DNA from: Mycobacteriales bacterium
GTDB lineage: Bacteria; Actinomycetota; Actinomycetes; JAFAQI01; DASSKL01
Assembly (NCBI GenBank): GCA_035690485.1
Contig: DASSKL010000070.1
Span: 1-57,648, forward strand
Direction of reading: 5' to 3'
Length of the DNA stretch: 57,648 bases
The notes under the pieces were generated by a model. That model did no database searches, was not told where the DNA came from, and worked only from the letters and a program-made list of their open reading frames with translations. Numbering within the stretch: the stretch's first letter is position 1; each line of letters opens with the position of its first letter. Below are positions 17,083 through 25,490 of this stretch, in pieces. Both the position numbers and the translations under genes were made by a program.

Positions 17083-18695
17083 GGCGCGGTGACCGCCGCG
17101 GCCGCCGCCTCGGCCAGCACACGGGCCGCCCAGCCGTAGTCGGGCTTGCCGCTCGGCGAGCGTTCGATCAGGTCGACGGCGTGGCAGAAGCGCGGCACCT
17201 TGTAGCGGGCGATGCGTGCCGCGAGGTGCGTCTCGATCTCGGGCTGCGTGGGCACCCCTGCGCCGGGCCGCACCTGCAGCACCGCGGCGACCCGCTGCCC
17301 CCAGCGGTCGTCGGGGATGCCGGCGACCACCGCGTCGACGACGTCCGGGTGCGCCTTGAGCGCCCCCTCGACCTCCTCCGGGTAGACCTTCTCGCCGCCG
17401 GAGTTGATGCAGACCGAGCCGCGGCCGAGGAACCGCATGGTGCCGTCGGCCTCGACGGTGGCCATGTCGCCGAGCAGCACCCAGCGCTCGCCGTCGACCT
17501 CGACGAAGGTCTCGGCGGTCTTCACCGGGTCGTTGTAGTAGCCGAGCGGGATGTGGCCGCGCTGCGCGACTCGGCCCACGGCGCCGGAGCCGGGCGGCAC
17601 CGGCCGGTGGTGCTCCTCGTCGAGCACCTGGGTGCGCTCGTTGACGACGAACCGCAGGCCGTCGGCCGGCTTCGACCCGGGCGGCGCGGTGCCGTTGAAG
17701 CCGCTCTCCGACGAGCCGTAGCTGTCGACCACGTAGACGTTGGGCAGCAGGTCGGCGATGCGGTCGCGCAGCGGCTGGGAGAGCAGCGCGCCCGCCGACG
17801 CCAGCGCCAGCAGCGACGAGGTGTCGTAGGACCGCTCCTCCAGCGCCTGCACGATCGGCAGCGCCATCGCGTCGCCGACGATCGTGATCGTGTTGACCTG
17901 CTCCTGCTCGATCAGCGAGAGCGCGCCGTGGCCGGTGTAGCGCCGGATCAGCACCACCTTGCCGCCGCCGAGGAAGTTGATGAAGCTGCCGAGCTCCGCC
18001 GCGCCGTGCATCAGCGGCGGCGCGGGAAACGACACACCGGGCGAGTTGGCCGCCGCGCGCGGGCCGGCATCTTCCGGCCGGGCCAGCGGCTCGCCCATCG
18101 GGTAGCCGCCACCCATGCCGGCGAACAGCAGGTCCTCGTGGCGCCACATGACGCCCTTGGGCATCCCGGTCGTCCCGCCGGTGTAGATGATGAACAGGTC
18201 GCCGCCGGAGCGCTCCGGGAAACCGTCGCGGTGGTCCGGCTGCGCGGCCAGCGCGTCGTCGTAGACCGTGGTGCCCGGCGGCAGCGCGGCGCCGTCGGTG
18301 GGACCCACCGCGACCAGGTGCCGGATCTTCGGCGTGCGCGGCAGGACCGCCGCCACCCGGTCGGCGAACTCGGTGTCGAAGACCACGCCGACAAGGTCCG
18401 CGTCGTCGTACAGGTAGTGCAGCTCGTCCTCGACGTAGCGGAAGTTGACGTTGACCGGCACCGCTCGGATCTTGAACAGCGCGAGCATCGTCTCGAGGTA
18501 CTCGGTGCCGTTCATCATGTGGCAGCCGACGTGGTCACCGGGTGCGATGCCGTCGGCGAGGAAGTGGTGCGCCAGCCGGTTGGCGCGCGCGTCGAGCTCG
18601 CGGAACGACAGCCGGCGGCCCTCGGCGTAGAGCGCCTCGCGCTCCGGCACGTGGTCGACGATGTGCTCGAAGAGGTCCGCCAGGTTGAACTGCAC
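17079..18695 (-). CDS. fadD19: Steroid-CoA ligase, FadD19-like
   Basis: A 538-residue ANL ligase. LFIIYTGGTTGMPKGVMWRHEDLL (about 180-203), YVVDSYGSSESGFNGT, LLGDMATVEADGTMRFLGRGSVCINSGGEKVYPEEVE and the terminal SPSGKPDYGWA are very similar to the M. tuberculosis FadD19 sequence as remembered, an enzyme that ligates CoA to the C26 carboxylate of 3-oxo-cholestenoate. NFRYVEDELHYLYDDAD near residue 85 is another FadD family signature. ATG 18695. It follows the SDR gene after 12 bases and overlaps the FadD17-like gene by four. This would be the entry step to side-chain beta-oxidation. Confidence 0.87.
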   Translation of the reverse strand: MQFNLADLFEHIVDHVPEREALYAEGRRLSFRELDARANRLAHHFLADGIAPGDHVGCHMMNGTEYLETMLALFKIRAVPVNVNFRYVEDELHYLYDDADLVGVVFDTEFADRVAAVLPRTPKIRHLVAVGPTDGAALPPGTTVYDDALAAQPDHRDGFPERSGGDLFIIYTGGTTGMPKGVMWRHEDLLFAGMGGGYPMGEPLARPEDAGPRAAANSPGVSFPAPPLMHGAAELGSFINFLGGGKVVLIRRYTGHGALSLIEQEQVNTITIVGDAMALPIVQALEERSYDTSSLLALASAGALLSQPLRDRIADLLPNVYVVDSYGSSESGFNGTAPPGSKPADGLRFVVNERTQVLDEEHHRPVPPGSGAVGRVAQRGHIPLGYYNDPVKTAETFVEVDGERWVLLGDMATVEADGTMRFLGRGSVCINSGGEKVYPEEVEGALKAHPDVVDAVVAGIPDDRWGQRVAAVLQVRPGAGVPTQPEIETHLAARIARYKVPRFCHAVDLIERSPSGKPDYGWAARVLAEAAAAAVTAP

Positions 18696-18707
18696 GCCGC
18701 TCCCCCG

Positions 18708-19466
18708 CTAGTGCTTGAAGCCGGACCCGGCGATCGCGCCGCCGTCGACCGCGAGCTCGGCGCCGGTGATGTAGGACGCGGCGTCGCTGGCGAGGAACGC
18801 CGTCGCCTCGGCGACCTCCTCCGGCCGGCCCATGCGCGACATCGGCACCTGCTTGCCCACCCACTTCATGTTGTCGTCGGTGGGGGCGAACGCGCGGACC
18901 ATCGGGGTGTCGATGCCGCCCGGGTGCACGCTGTTGACGCGTATGTGGTCGGCGGCGAGCTCGATGGCCGCGGCCTTGGTCATGCCCCGGACGGCGAACT
19001 TGCTGGCGGTGTAGGGCACGAGGAACCGGTTGCCACCGAGACCCTCGACGCTGGAGACGTTGACGATCGCGCCGCCGCCCGCCCGCTTCATCGCCGGGGC
19101 GGCCTCGCGCATGCCGAGGAAGACGCCCATCGCGTTGACGTCCATGACGAGGCGGTACTCCTCGGTGCTCGTGTTGCCGAGCTCGTTGATGCGCAGCACG
19201 CCCGCGTTGTTGACCAGCACGTCGAGCCGGCCGAAGACCTGCTCGGTCTCCGCCACCGCGTCGTGCCAGGCCGTCTCGTCGGTGACGTCGAGGATCAGCG
19301 CGACGGTGTCGCCGCCCAGCAGCTCCGCCGTCTCCTTGACCTCGGGCAGCACGTCGCCGAGCACGACCTTCGCGCCCTCGGCGACGAACAGCCGCGCGGT
19401 CGCGGCGCCCATCCCCCGCGCCGCACCGGTGATCAGTGCGACCTTGCCGTCCAACCGTCCGCTCAT
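18708..19466 (-). CDS. SDR family dehydrogenase, 3-alpha/20-beta-HSD-like
   Basis: A 252-residue classical SDR: TGAARGMG (13-20), NNAGVLRINELG, VNVSSVEGLGG with catalytic Ser, and YTASKFAVRGMTKAAAIEL with Tyr/Lys. The C-terminus GAELAVDGGAIAG is standard. It is close in layout to FabG3/Rv2002, a 20-beta-hydroxysteroid dehydrogenase, but also to general alcohol dehydrogenases. The ATG overlaps the stop of the Ltp3-like gene (ATGA). The position between ltp3 and fadD19 suggests oxidation of a steroid alcohol, perhaps a side-chain hydroxyacyl-CoA. Confidence 0.83.
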   Translation of the reverse strand: MSGRLDGKVALITGAARGMGAATARLFVAEGAKVVLGDVLPEVKETAELLGGDTVALILDVTDETAWHDAVAETEQVFGRLDVLVNNAGVLRINELGNTSTEEYRLVMDVNAMGVFLGMREAAPAMKRAGGGAIVNVSSVEGLGGNRFLVPYTASKFAVRGMTKAAAIELAADHIRVNSVHPGGIDTPMVRAFAPTDDNMKWVGKQVPMSRMGRPEEVAEATAFLASDAASYITGAELAVDGGAIAGSGFKH

Positions 19467-20623
19467 GGCTTCTCCGCTCCGACGACCCACATCGCGAAGT
19501 ACTGCGAGCCGCCCCCGTAGGCGTGCCCCAGCGCCCGGCGGGCGTCCTTGACCTGGTGTTCTCCCGCGGTGCCGCGCACCTGGTTGGCCGCCTCGAGGAA
19601 GCGGATCATGCCGGACGCGCCGATCGGGTTGGACGAGAGCACGCCGCCGGACATGTTGACCGGCAGGTCGCCGTCGAGCGCGGTGGCGCCGTCCTGCACC
19701 ATCTTCCAGCCGGTGCCCTCGTCGGCGAAGCCGAGATTCTCCAGCCACATGGGCTCGAACCAGCTGAACGGGACGTAGATCTCGGCGCAGTCGATCTCGT
19801 GCAACGGGTCGGTGATGCCGGCCTCGGCATAGAGCGCGGCGGCGCAGTCACGGCCGGCGTGCGGGTTGACCCGGTCGCGGCCGGCCCCCATCGTCGGCTC
19901 CGAGCGCAGCGCGGTGCCATGGACCCACGCGACCGGCCGGCTGCTGGCCGCCGCCGACGCCTCGTCGCCGATGACCATCGCGGCCGCACCGTCGGACGAC
20001 GGGCAGGTCTCGGCGTAGCGGATCGGGTCCCACAGCAGCGGCGAGGTCGCGATGCCCTCGAGCGTGATCTCGGGCTGGTGCAGGTGCGCGTAGGGGTTCT
20101 TCAGCGCGTTGAGCCGGTCCTTGAGCGCGACCTTGAAGCCCGTGTCGAGCGGCGCCTGCGACTTGCGGATGTAGCCGCGCACGATCGGCGCGAAGTAGCC
20201 GCCGGCGCCGGCGACCAGCGGCTGCGAGAACGGCAGGTGGATCGACAGCGCCCACATGGCGTTGCTCTCCGACTGCTTCTCGAACGCCACGGTCAGCACG
20301 CGCCGGTGGATGCCGGACTGCACGAGGTGGGTGGCGATGACCGACGTCGACCCGCCGACCGAGCCTGCCGTGTGCACCCGGGTCATCGGCTTGCCCACCG
20401 CACCGAGCGCCTCGGCCAGGTAGAGCTCGGGCATCATCACGCCCTCGAACATGTCGGGCGCCTTGCCGATGACGACCGCGTCGATGTCGGCCCAGTCGAG
20501 CTCGGCGTCGGCGAGCGCCCGCTCGGCGGCCTCGTGCACGAGGCCGCCGATCGAGACGTCCTCCCGCTTGGCCTCGTGCTTGGTCTGCCCGGTGCCGAGG
20601 ACCGCCGCCCGCTGCCCGCTCAC
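19463..20623 (-). CDS. ltp3: Thiolase-fold lipid-transfer protein, Ltp3-like
   Basis: A 386-residue thiolase-superfamily (SCP-x type) protein. The usual nucleophilic Cys region reads TAGSVGGSTSV, without cysteine, and the C-terminal segments read NMSGGVLSSNPIGASGM and LGHAYGGGSQYFAMWVV. This suggests a retro-aldolase rather than a thiolase, as for Ltp2. Size and neighbours (ltp4 and DUF35 genes) match Rv3523-Rv3522-Rv3521. In Rhodococcus rhodochrous ltp3 and ltp4 are needed for degrading C24-branched sterol side chains. GTG 20623 overlaps the ltp4 stop. Confidence 0.82.
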   Translation of the reverse strand: MSGQRAAVLGTGQTKHEAKREDVSIGGLVHEAAERALADAELDWADIDAVVIGKAPDMFEGVMMPELYLAEALGAVGKPMTRVHTAGSVGGSTSVIATHLVQSGIHRRVLTVAFEKQSESNAMWALSIHLPFSQPLVAGAGGYFAPIVRGYIRKSQAPLDTGFKVALKDRLNALKNPYAHLHQPEITLEGIATSPLLWDPIRYAETCPSSDGAAAMVIGDEASAAASSRPVAWVHGTALRSEPTMGAGRDRVNPHAGRDCAAALYAEAGITDPLHEIDCAEIYVPFSWFEPMWLENLGFADEGTGWKMVQDGATALDGDLPVNMSGGVLSSNPIGASGMIRFLEAANQVRGTAGEHQVKDARRALGHAYGGGSQYFAMWVVGAEKP

Positions 20624-21675
20624 TGTTCGGCCTCCAGGACGCAGACGAGGTTCTGCTGCAGGCAGGGCCCGCTGGTCGCGTGCGCCACGGCGCGCTGCCC
20701 CTCGCCGGCGGACACGCGCCTGGCCGCCTCGCCGATGCGCACCAGCCCGGCCACCATGACCGGGTTGGACACCAGCGCCCCGCCCGACGGGTTGACGGCG
20801 GTGGTGTCCTCGTCGAGGCCGAGCGCCTCGAGCAGGATCAGCTCCTGGTGCGAGAAGGGCGCGTGCAGCTCGGCGAGATCGGCGCGGCCGTCGACGCCCG
20901 CGCGTTGCGCGGCGATCCGGGTCGACGCGGAGACCGTGAGGTCGCGCGAGCCGACGTACTGCCCCTCGATGCGGTGGTCGATGCCGCGGATCCACGCCGG
21001 CCGCTCGGCCAGCTCCCGGGCCCGGTTACCGGCGGCGAGTACGACGACCGCCGCGCCGTCACTGACCGGTGGGCAGTCGTGCTTGCGCAGCGGATCGGCG
21101 TAGAGCGGCTCGGCGAGCAGCGTCGCCTCGTCGGTCTGCTCCGACACCTGCGCGTGCGGGTTGCCGGCGGCGTTGCGGCGGTCCCGGGCGACGACCCGGG
21201 CGAGGTCCTTCTCGCCGATGCCGTCGGCGTCGAGCAGCGCGCGGGCCTGCAGGGCCGCGAGGCTCACCGCGTCGGGCCACAGCGGACCGACCAGGTAGGG
21301 GTCCAGCTGCAGCGACAGCACCCGGGCGATGTCGCCGGGCGAGCTCTTGCCGAACGCGTAGACCAGCGCGGTGTCGATGTCGCCGTGCTGCAGCCGCACC
21401 CATGCCTCGTAGAGCGCGAACGCGCCGTCCATCTCGACGTGCGACTCGGCGATCGGCGGCCACGGCCCGACCGCGTCGAGCGCGGAGACGAAGGCGAACG
21501 CCTGCCCGGCGAGGTAGTCGCTGGAGCCGGACACCGTGAACCCGATGTCCTGCGTCGTCAGGCCGGTGGGCTCGAGCGCCTCGCGCAGCACCGGCAGCAG
21601 GATCTCGACCTCGTTGCGGTTGTCCTCGCGCGCCGACGCGTGCTGCGCGTAGGAAACCACCGCCACCGGGCGCAT
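20620..21675 (-). CDS. ltp4: Thiolase-fold lipid-transfer protein, Ltp4-like
   Basis: A 351-residue divergent thiolase-fold protein. It begins PVAVVSYAQHASARED, carries the dimerisation-region segment ESHVEMDGAFALYEAW where the nucleophilic cysteine would normally be, SDGAAVVVLA, then VNPSGGALVSNPVMVAGLVRIGEAA. With the active Cys missing it is probably an inactive or aldolase-type subunit. Length matches Rv3522 (Ltp4, about 354). The stop of the DUF35 gene (TAG) and its ATG are contiguous, and its own stop overlaps ltp3, consistent with an Ltp3-Ltp4 complex helped by the DUF35 proteins, as ChsH2 DUF35 helps Ltp2. Confidence 0.8.
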   Translation of the reverse strand: MRPVAVVSYAQHASAREDNRNEVEILLPVLREALEPTGLTTQDIGFTVSGSSDYLAGQAFAFVSALDAVGPWPPIAESHVEMDGAFALYEAWVRLQHGDIDTALVYAFGKSSPGDIARVLSLQLDPYLVGPLWPDAVSLAALQARALLDADGIGEKDLARVVARDRRNAAGNPHAQVSEQTDEATLLAEPLYADPLRKHDCPPVSDGAAVVVLAAGNRARELAERPAWIRGIDHRIEGQYVGSRDLTVSASTRIAAQRAGVDGRADLAELHAPFSHQELILLEALGLDEDTTAVNPSGGALVSNPVMVAGLVRIGEAARRVSAGEGQRAVAHATSGPCLQQNLVCVLEAEQ

Positions 21676-22179
21676 CTAGAGCGCCTCCTTGAACGACTCG
21701 TAGTCGGCATCCGGCTCGTCGATCGGCTCTACGTAGTCGATGTTGGTGAACGAGTAGTCCCACTCGTCGCGCGGCAGCCAGTGCGCGCGCACCCGCATGC
21801 CCATCCGGACCTCGTCGGGCGAGACGCCCTGCACGAGCACCATCGACGTCATGTCGGAGCCGTCGAAGAGCACCTCGCCGGAGATGTAGGGCAGGTCGAT
21901 CACCCGGTTGGCGAAGTTGACGTTGACGACGGCGTAGGTGACGAGCGTGCCGGTGTCGGCGACCTCGACCTCCTCCGCGAACTCGACGCCGCACATCGGG
22001 CAGCCTCCGCGTGGTGGCACGTAGACCTTGCCGCACTGCGGGCAGCGGCGGCCGAGCAGCCGCCCCTCCTTCAGCCCGTGCAGGAACCGCGACTGCGCGG
22101 CGCCCGGCGTGTAGCGGTAGTCCAGCCGGATCGGCGTGACGATGCCCTTGACCGGCTTCGAGCCGTCTGCAGCAGACAT
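21676..22179 (-). CDS. DUF35 OB-fold protein with rubredoxin-like zinc ribbon
   Basis: A 167-residue DUF35 protein with a CxxC-x10-CxxC zinc ribbon (CPQCGKVYVPPRGGCPMC, about residues 48-65) followed by an OB-fold (GTLVTYAVVNVNF, GSDMTSMVLVQGV, MRVRAHWLPRDEWDY). DUF35 partners support thiolase-fold aldolases by covering the CoA-binding site. I start at ATG 22179, which overlaps the previous stop (TGATG) and has GAGG five bases upstream; a GTG lies directly before it. Together with the next upstream DUF35 gene it corresponds to the two halves of Rv3521. Confidence 0.82.
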   Translation of the reverse strand: MSAADGSKPVKGIVTPIRLDYRYTPGAAQSRFLHGLKEGRLLGRRCPQCGKVYVPPRGGCPMCGVEFAEEVEVADTGTLVTYAVVNVNFANRVIDLPYISGEVLFDGSDMTSMVLVQGVSPDEVRMGMRVRAHWLPRDEWDYSFTNIDYVEPIDEPDADYESFKEAL

Positions 22180-22619
22180 CACCGCACCGCCTCGAAGCAG
22201 GCGATGTCGTGGATGTCGCCGGTGGTCTCATCGGCCCAGCGCACCCGCACCCGCATGCCGGTGGCGATCTGCTCGCGGGGGGCGTCGAGCGCGTGCAGCA
22301 GCGACGTGTCGGCGCCGTCGAGCCGCACCAGCGCCCACGCGAACGGGCGCTCGAACGGCTGGCCCAGCCGCGGCTTCGGGTTCCACGACCACGACGTGAC
22401 GACGCCCTCGGGCGACACCTCGACGAGGTCGTCGTGCGGCAGCGCGGCGGCCGTCCTCGCGTCGTACTCCGGTGGCGGCACGACGACGCGTCCGCTGCTG
22501 TCGCGTACGCCGAAGACCTTGCGCTCGCGCAACCCGGTGAGGAACGCGCCGACCATCGGCCCGGTCGACCGCGTGTAGGGGAACTCCATCGAGTGCGGAG
22601 CCGAGAGCACCTCAGTCAT
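22179..22619 (-). CDS. DUF35 OB-fold protein lacking zinc ribbon cysteines
   Basis: A 146-residue DUF35 relative. The N-terminal segment MEFPYTRSTGPMVGAFLTGLRERKVFGVR matches the DUF35 lead-in helix, and VTSWSWNPKP, RPFAWALVRLDGADTSLLHAL and MRVRVRWADE form the OB-fold, but the CxxC pairs are gone (VVVPPPEYD in their place). It is coupled to the zinc-containing paralogue downstream. Loss of the zinc site in one of two adjacent paralogues suggests a heterodimer, perhaps one subunit per thiolase-fold partner. Confidence 0.78.
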   Translation of the reverse strand: MTEVLSAPHSMEFPYTRSTGPMVGAFLTGLRERKVFGVRDSSGRVVVPPPEYDARTAAALPHDDLVEVSPEGVVTSWSWNPKPRLGQPFERPFAWALVRLDGADTSLLHALDAPREQIATGMRVRVRWADETTGDIHDIACFEAVR

Positions 22620-22622
22620 GGG

Positions 22623-24179
22623 TCACACCAGCTGCGATTCGCGGCCGGCCCAGTAGGGGTCGCGCAGCTGTCTCTTGATGAGCTTGCCGGTCGGCGTACG
22701 CGGGAAGTCGTCGACGAAGTCGATCGAGCGCGGCACCTTGTACCGGGCGAGGTTCTCGGTGCAGAAGGCGATGAGCTCCTTCTCCAGCTCCGGACCCGGC
22801 GTCACGCCCTCGGCGGGCTGCACCGCCGCCTTGATCTCCTCGCCCAGGTCGTCATTGGGTACGCCGAACACCGCGGCGTCGCCGACCTTCGGGTGCTGCA
22901 GCAGCACGGCCTCGGTCTCGGCGGGGTAGATGTTGACGCCCCCGGCGATGATCATGTCGACCTTGCGGTCGCGGAGGAACAGGAAGCCGTCGTCGTCGAG
23001 CTCGCCCGCGTCGCCGACCGTGAAGAAGCCCTGGTCGTTCCAGCTCTTCTTGGTCTTCTCCGGGTCGCCGTGGTACTCGAACGTGCGGTCGCCCATCTTC
23101 ATCCAGACGGTGCCGATCCGGCCGTTGGGCAGCTCGTTGCCGTCGTCGTCGAGGATCTTGATGGTGCTGCCCGGCCACGCGACACCGACGGTGCCGGGCT
23201 TCTTCAGCCAGTCGTCGGGGCTGGCGACGGTGCCGCCGCCCTCGGTCGCGGCGTAGTACTCCCAGATGACCGGACCCCACCACGCGAGCATCTTGTGCTT
23301 GGTCGGCACCGGGCACGGGGCGGCACTGTGGATGACGTGGCGCAACGACGACACGTCGTAGGACGCGCGCACGTCGTCGGGCAGCTGCAGCATCCGGTGG
23401 AACATCGTCGGCACCATGTGGCTGGTGGTCACGCGGTAGCGCTGGATGCGCTCGAGCGTGCCTTCCGGCGTCCACCTGTCCATGAGCACGACGCCGTGGC
23501 CGGAGTGCAGCGCGTTGATCGTGAACTGCGCGACGGCCGTGTGGTAGAGCGGCGCGACGGTGATGTGCACGTTGTCGCCGTGCGGCTCGATGCCGAACAG
23601 CATGTGCAGGAACGTGCCGAACTCCGCCATCGTGTCGGGGTCGAGGTCGGGCAGCGGTCGCTTGACGCCCTTGGGCCGGCCGGTGGTGCCCGACGTGTAG
23701 TTCATCAGCGCGCCGGCCTTGCGGTCGTCGGGCGCGCTCGTCGGCTGCCCGACGGTCAGCTCGACGTAGGGGCGGTAGCCCTCGATGCTGCCGACCGCGA
23801 ACCGCGCGCTCTCCGGCAGCGACATCTCGCTGCCCGCCCGCACGGCCTCGGCGGCGAAGCGCTCGTGCGCGATGAACGCCTTGGCGCCGGAGTCCTCGAC
23901 GATGTAGGCGATCTCCGGGCCGACGAGGTGGAAGTTGACCGGCACCATGTGCCAGCCGGCCTGCTGCACCGCGAGCAGCACCTCGATGAACTCCCGGCCG
24001 TTCGGCAGCAGCACGGCGACCACGTCGCCGGGTGCCAGCCCGATGGCCCGCAGGCCGTGTACCAACTGGTTGGCCGACACGAGCAGGTCACCCGCGGTGT
24101 GTTCGGCACCGTCGGGCTCGACCAGTGTCATGCGCTGCGGATCCGCGGCGGCGATGCTCCAGAAACCCAGCGACGACAC
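22623..24179 (-). CDS. Acyl-CoA synthetase (ANL family), first gene of ltp3/ltp4 operon
   Basis: A 518-residue acyl-CoA ligase with LMNYTSGTTGRPKGVKRPL (about 172-190), EYYAATEGGGTV, FTVGDAGELDDDGFLFLRDRKVDMIIAGGVNIYPAE and a C-terminal PRTPTGKLIKRQ containing the adenylation lysine. I do not recognise a specific FadD number. It begins at GTG 24179 with GGAGGG seven bases upstream. Transcription would start from the KstR-controlled promoter at 24212-24240. Heading an operon with ltp3/ltp4, it may load CoA on a branched sterol side chain or a bile-acid-like intermediate. Confidence 0.85.
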   Translation of the reverse strand: MSSLGFWSIAAADPQRMTLVEPDGAEHTAGDLLVSANQLVHGLRAIGLAPGDVVAVLLPNGREFIEVLLAVQQAGWHMVPVNFHLVGPEIAYIVEDSGAKAFIAHERFAAEAVRAGSEMSLPESARFAVGSIEGYRPYVELTVGQPTSAPDDRKAGALMNYTSGTTGRPKGVKRPLPDLDPDTMAEFGTFLHMLFGIEPHGDNVHITVAPLYHTAVAQFTINALHSGHGVVLMDRWTPEGTLERIQRYRVTTSHMVPTMFHRMLQLPDDVRASYDVSSLRHVIHSAAPCPVPTKHKMLAWWGPVIWEYYAATEGGGTVASPDDWLKKPGTVGVAWPGSTIKILDDDGNELPNGRIGTVWMKMGDRTFEYHGDPEKTKKSWNDQGFFTVGDAGELDDDGFLFLRDRKVDMIIAGGVNIYPAETEAVLLQHPKVGDAAVFGVPNDDLGEEIKAAVQPAEGVTPGPELEKELIAFCTENLARYKVPRSIDFVDDFPRTPTGKLIKRQLRDPYWAGRESQLV

Positions 24180-24211
24180 GGGTGCTCCCTCCGGACCGGC
24201 GGACGAGCCGC

Positions 24212-24240
24212 AGACTAGAACGTGTTCTCGTTCCGGGCAA
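24212..24240 (-). promoter_or_regulatory. Promoter of the nine-gene sterol operon
   Basis: Minus-strand TTGCCC (24240-24235) and TAGTCT (24217-24212) are 17 bases apart. The KstR box fills most of the spacer and shares two bases with the -10. Confidence 0.55.
24216..24229. promoter_or_regulatory. KstR operator of the nine-gene sterol operon
   Basis: TAGAACGTGTTCTC matches all fixed consensus positions but the last. It is 13 bases after the P450 stop and 36 bases before the acyl-CoA synthetase start. Confidence 0.85.
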
Positions 24241-24242
24241 GG

Positions 24243-25490
24243 CTAGGCGTATCGGACCGGCAGCCGTTTGATGCCGTGGATGAACGACGAGCGCAGCCGG
24301 TCCGGCGGTCCCAGCGGCGCGATGTCGGGCATCCGGTCGGCGATCGCCTCGAACAGGATCCCGATCTCCGCCCGGGCGAGGTTGGCCCCCAGGCAGAAGT
24401 GCGGGCCACCGCCGCCGAACGCGACGTGCTCGTTGCTCTCGCGGGTGACGTCGAAGACGTCCGGGTCGGCGATCGCGGCCGTGTCGCGGTTGCCCGAGGG
24501 GTAGAAGATCGCGACCCGGTCCCCCGCGCGGATCTGCTGGCCGCCGAGCACGGTGTCGGACATCGCGGTGCGCTGGAACACGACGACCGGCGTCGCCCAC
24601 CGGATGATCTCCTCGACCGCGGTCTCCAGCGGCCGGTCCGTCTTGAACTTCTCCCACTGGTCCGGGTGGTCGAAGAACGCCTGCATGCCGTGGGTGATGG
24701 CGTTGCGGGTGGTCTCGTTGCCGGCGACCGCGAGCAGCAGGAAGAACTGGTCGAACTGGTCGACGGTCAGGTTGTCGCCGTCGACGTCGGCCTGCAGCAG
24801 CTTGGTGATGATGTCGTCCTTGGGCTCGCGCTGGCGCAGCTCGGCGAGCTCGTTGGCGTACATGTAGGTCTCGGTGGCGGCGATCATGCCGTCTTCCGGC
24901 GTGTTCGTGAACTCCGGGTCGTCGAACCCGATCAGCCGGTTGGACAGGTCGAAGATCTTGCCGCGGTCCTCGGCGGGGATGCCGATCAGCTCGCAGATCG
25001 CCAGCAGCGGGAGCTCGGACGCGACGTCCTGGACGAAGTCGCCCTCGCCCTTGGCCAGCGCCCGGTCGACGATCTGGTCGGCGAACTCACGCAGCCGCGG
25101 CTCCATGGCCCGGATCTGCCGGGGGGTGAAGACGCGCTGGACGATGTTGCGCAGCGCCGTGTGCTCCGGCGGATCCATGTTGATCATCAGCAGGCGCATC
25201 CCGGCGAGCGACTCCTCGTCGTCGCGCCCGTTGCCGGTGTGCACGAACGACCCGCGCTCGTACGACGAGAAGATCTTGGGCTGCCTGGACACCTCGACGA
25301 TGTCCTCGTGCCGGGTCACCGCCCAGAAGCCCTCACCCCACGCGCCCGGCTGGTCGTGCCAGAAGATCGGCTGCTCCTCACGCATCCGCGCGAACTCCGC
25401 CAGCGGTACGCCGGACAGGAAGCGGTCCGGGTCGTTGAGGTCGATGTCGACCGGGCAGCGCGGCCGCGACTGCTCGACGGGTGCGCTCAT
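24243..25490 (-). CDS. Cytochrome P450, CYP125-like steroid C26 monooxygenase
   Basis: A 415-residue P450. The oxygen-binding I-helix LLAVAGNETTRNAIT, the ExxR motif EEIIR, WATPVVVFQRTA and the haem loop FGGGGPHFCLG with ligand Cys366 are complete. The phrases MLNMD/INMDPPEHTALRNIV, KIFSSYERGSF, NRLIGFDDPEF and the ending FIHGIKRLPV place it in the CYP125/CYP124 group, which oxidises the terminal methyl of sterol side chains to the C26 acid. The ATG overlaps the preceding flavoprotein stop. No ferredoxin is adjacent, but two 3Fe-4S ferredoxins are elsewhere in the window. It ends the chsH2-chsH1-ltp2 operon. Confidence 0.9.
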   Translation of the reverse strand: MSAPVEQSRPRCPVDIDLNDPDRFLSGVPLAEFARMREEQPIFWHDQPGAWGEGFWAVTRHEDIVEVSRQPKIFSSYERGSFVHTGNGRDDEESLAGMRLLMINMDPPEHTALRNIVQRVFTPRQIRAMEPRLREFADQIVDRALAKGEGDFVQDVASELPLLAICELIGIPAEDRGKIFDLSNRLIGFDDPEFTNTPEDGMIAATETYMYANELAELRQREPKDDIITKLLQADVDGDNLTVDQFDQFFLLLAVAGNETTRNAITHGMQAFFDHPDQWEKFKTDRPLETAVEEIIRWATPVVVFQRTAMSDTVLGGQQIRAGDRVAIFYPSGNRDTAAIADPDVFDVTRESNEHVAFGGGGPHFCLGANLARAEIGILFEAIADRMPDIAPLGPPDRLRSSFIHGIKRLPVRYA

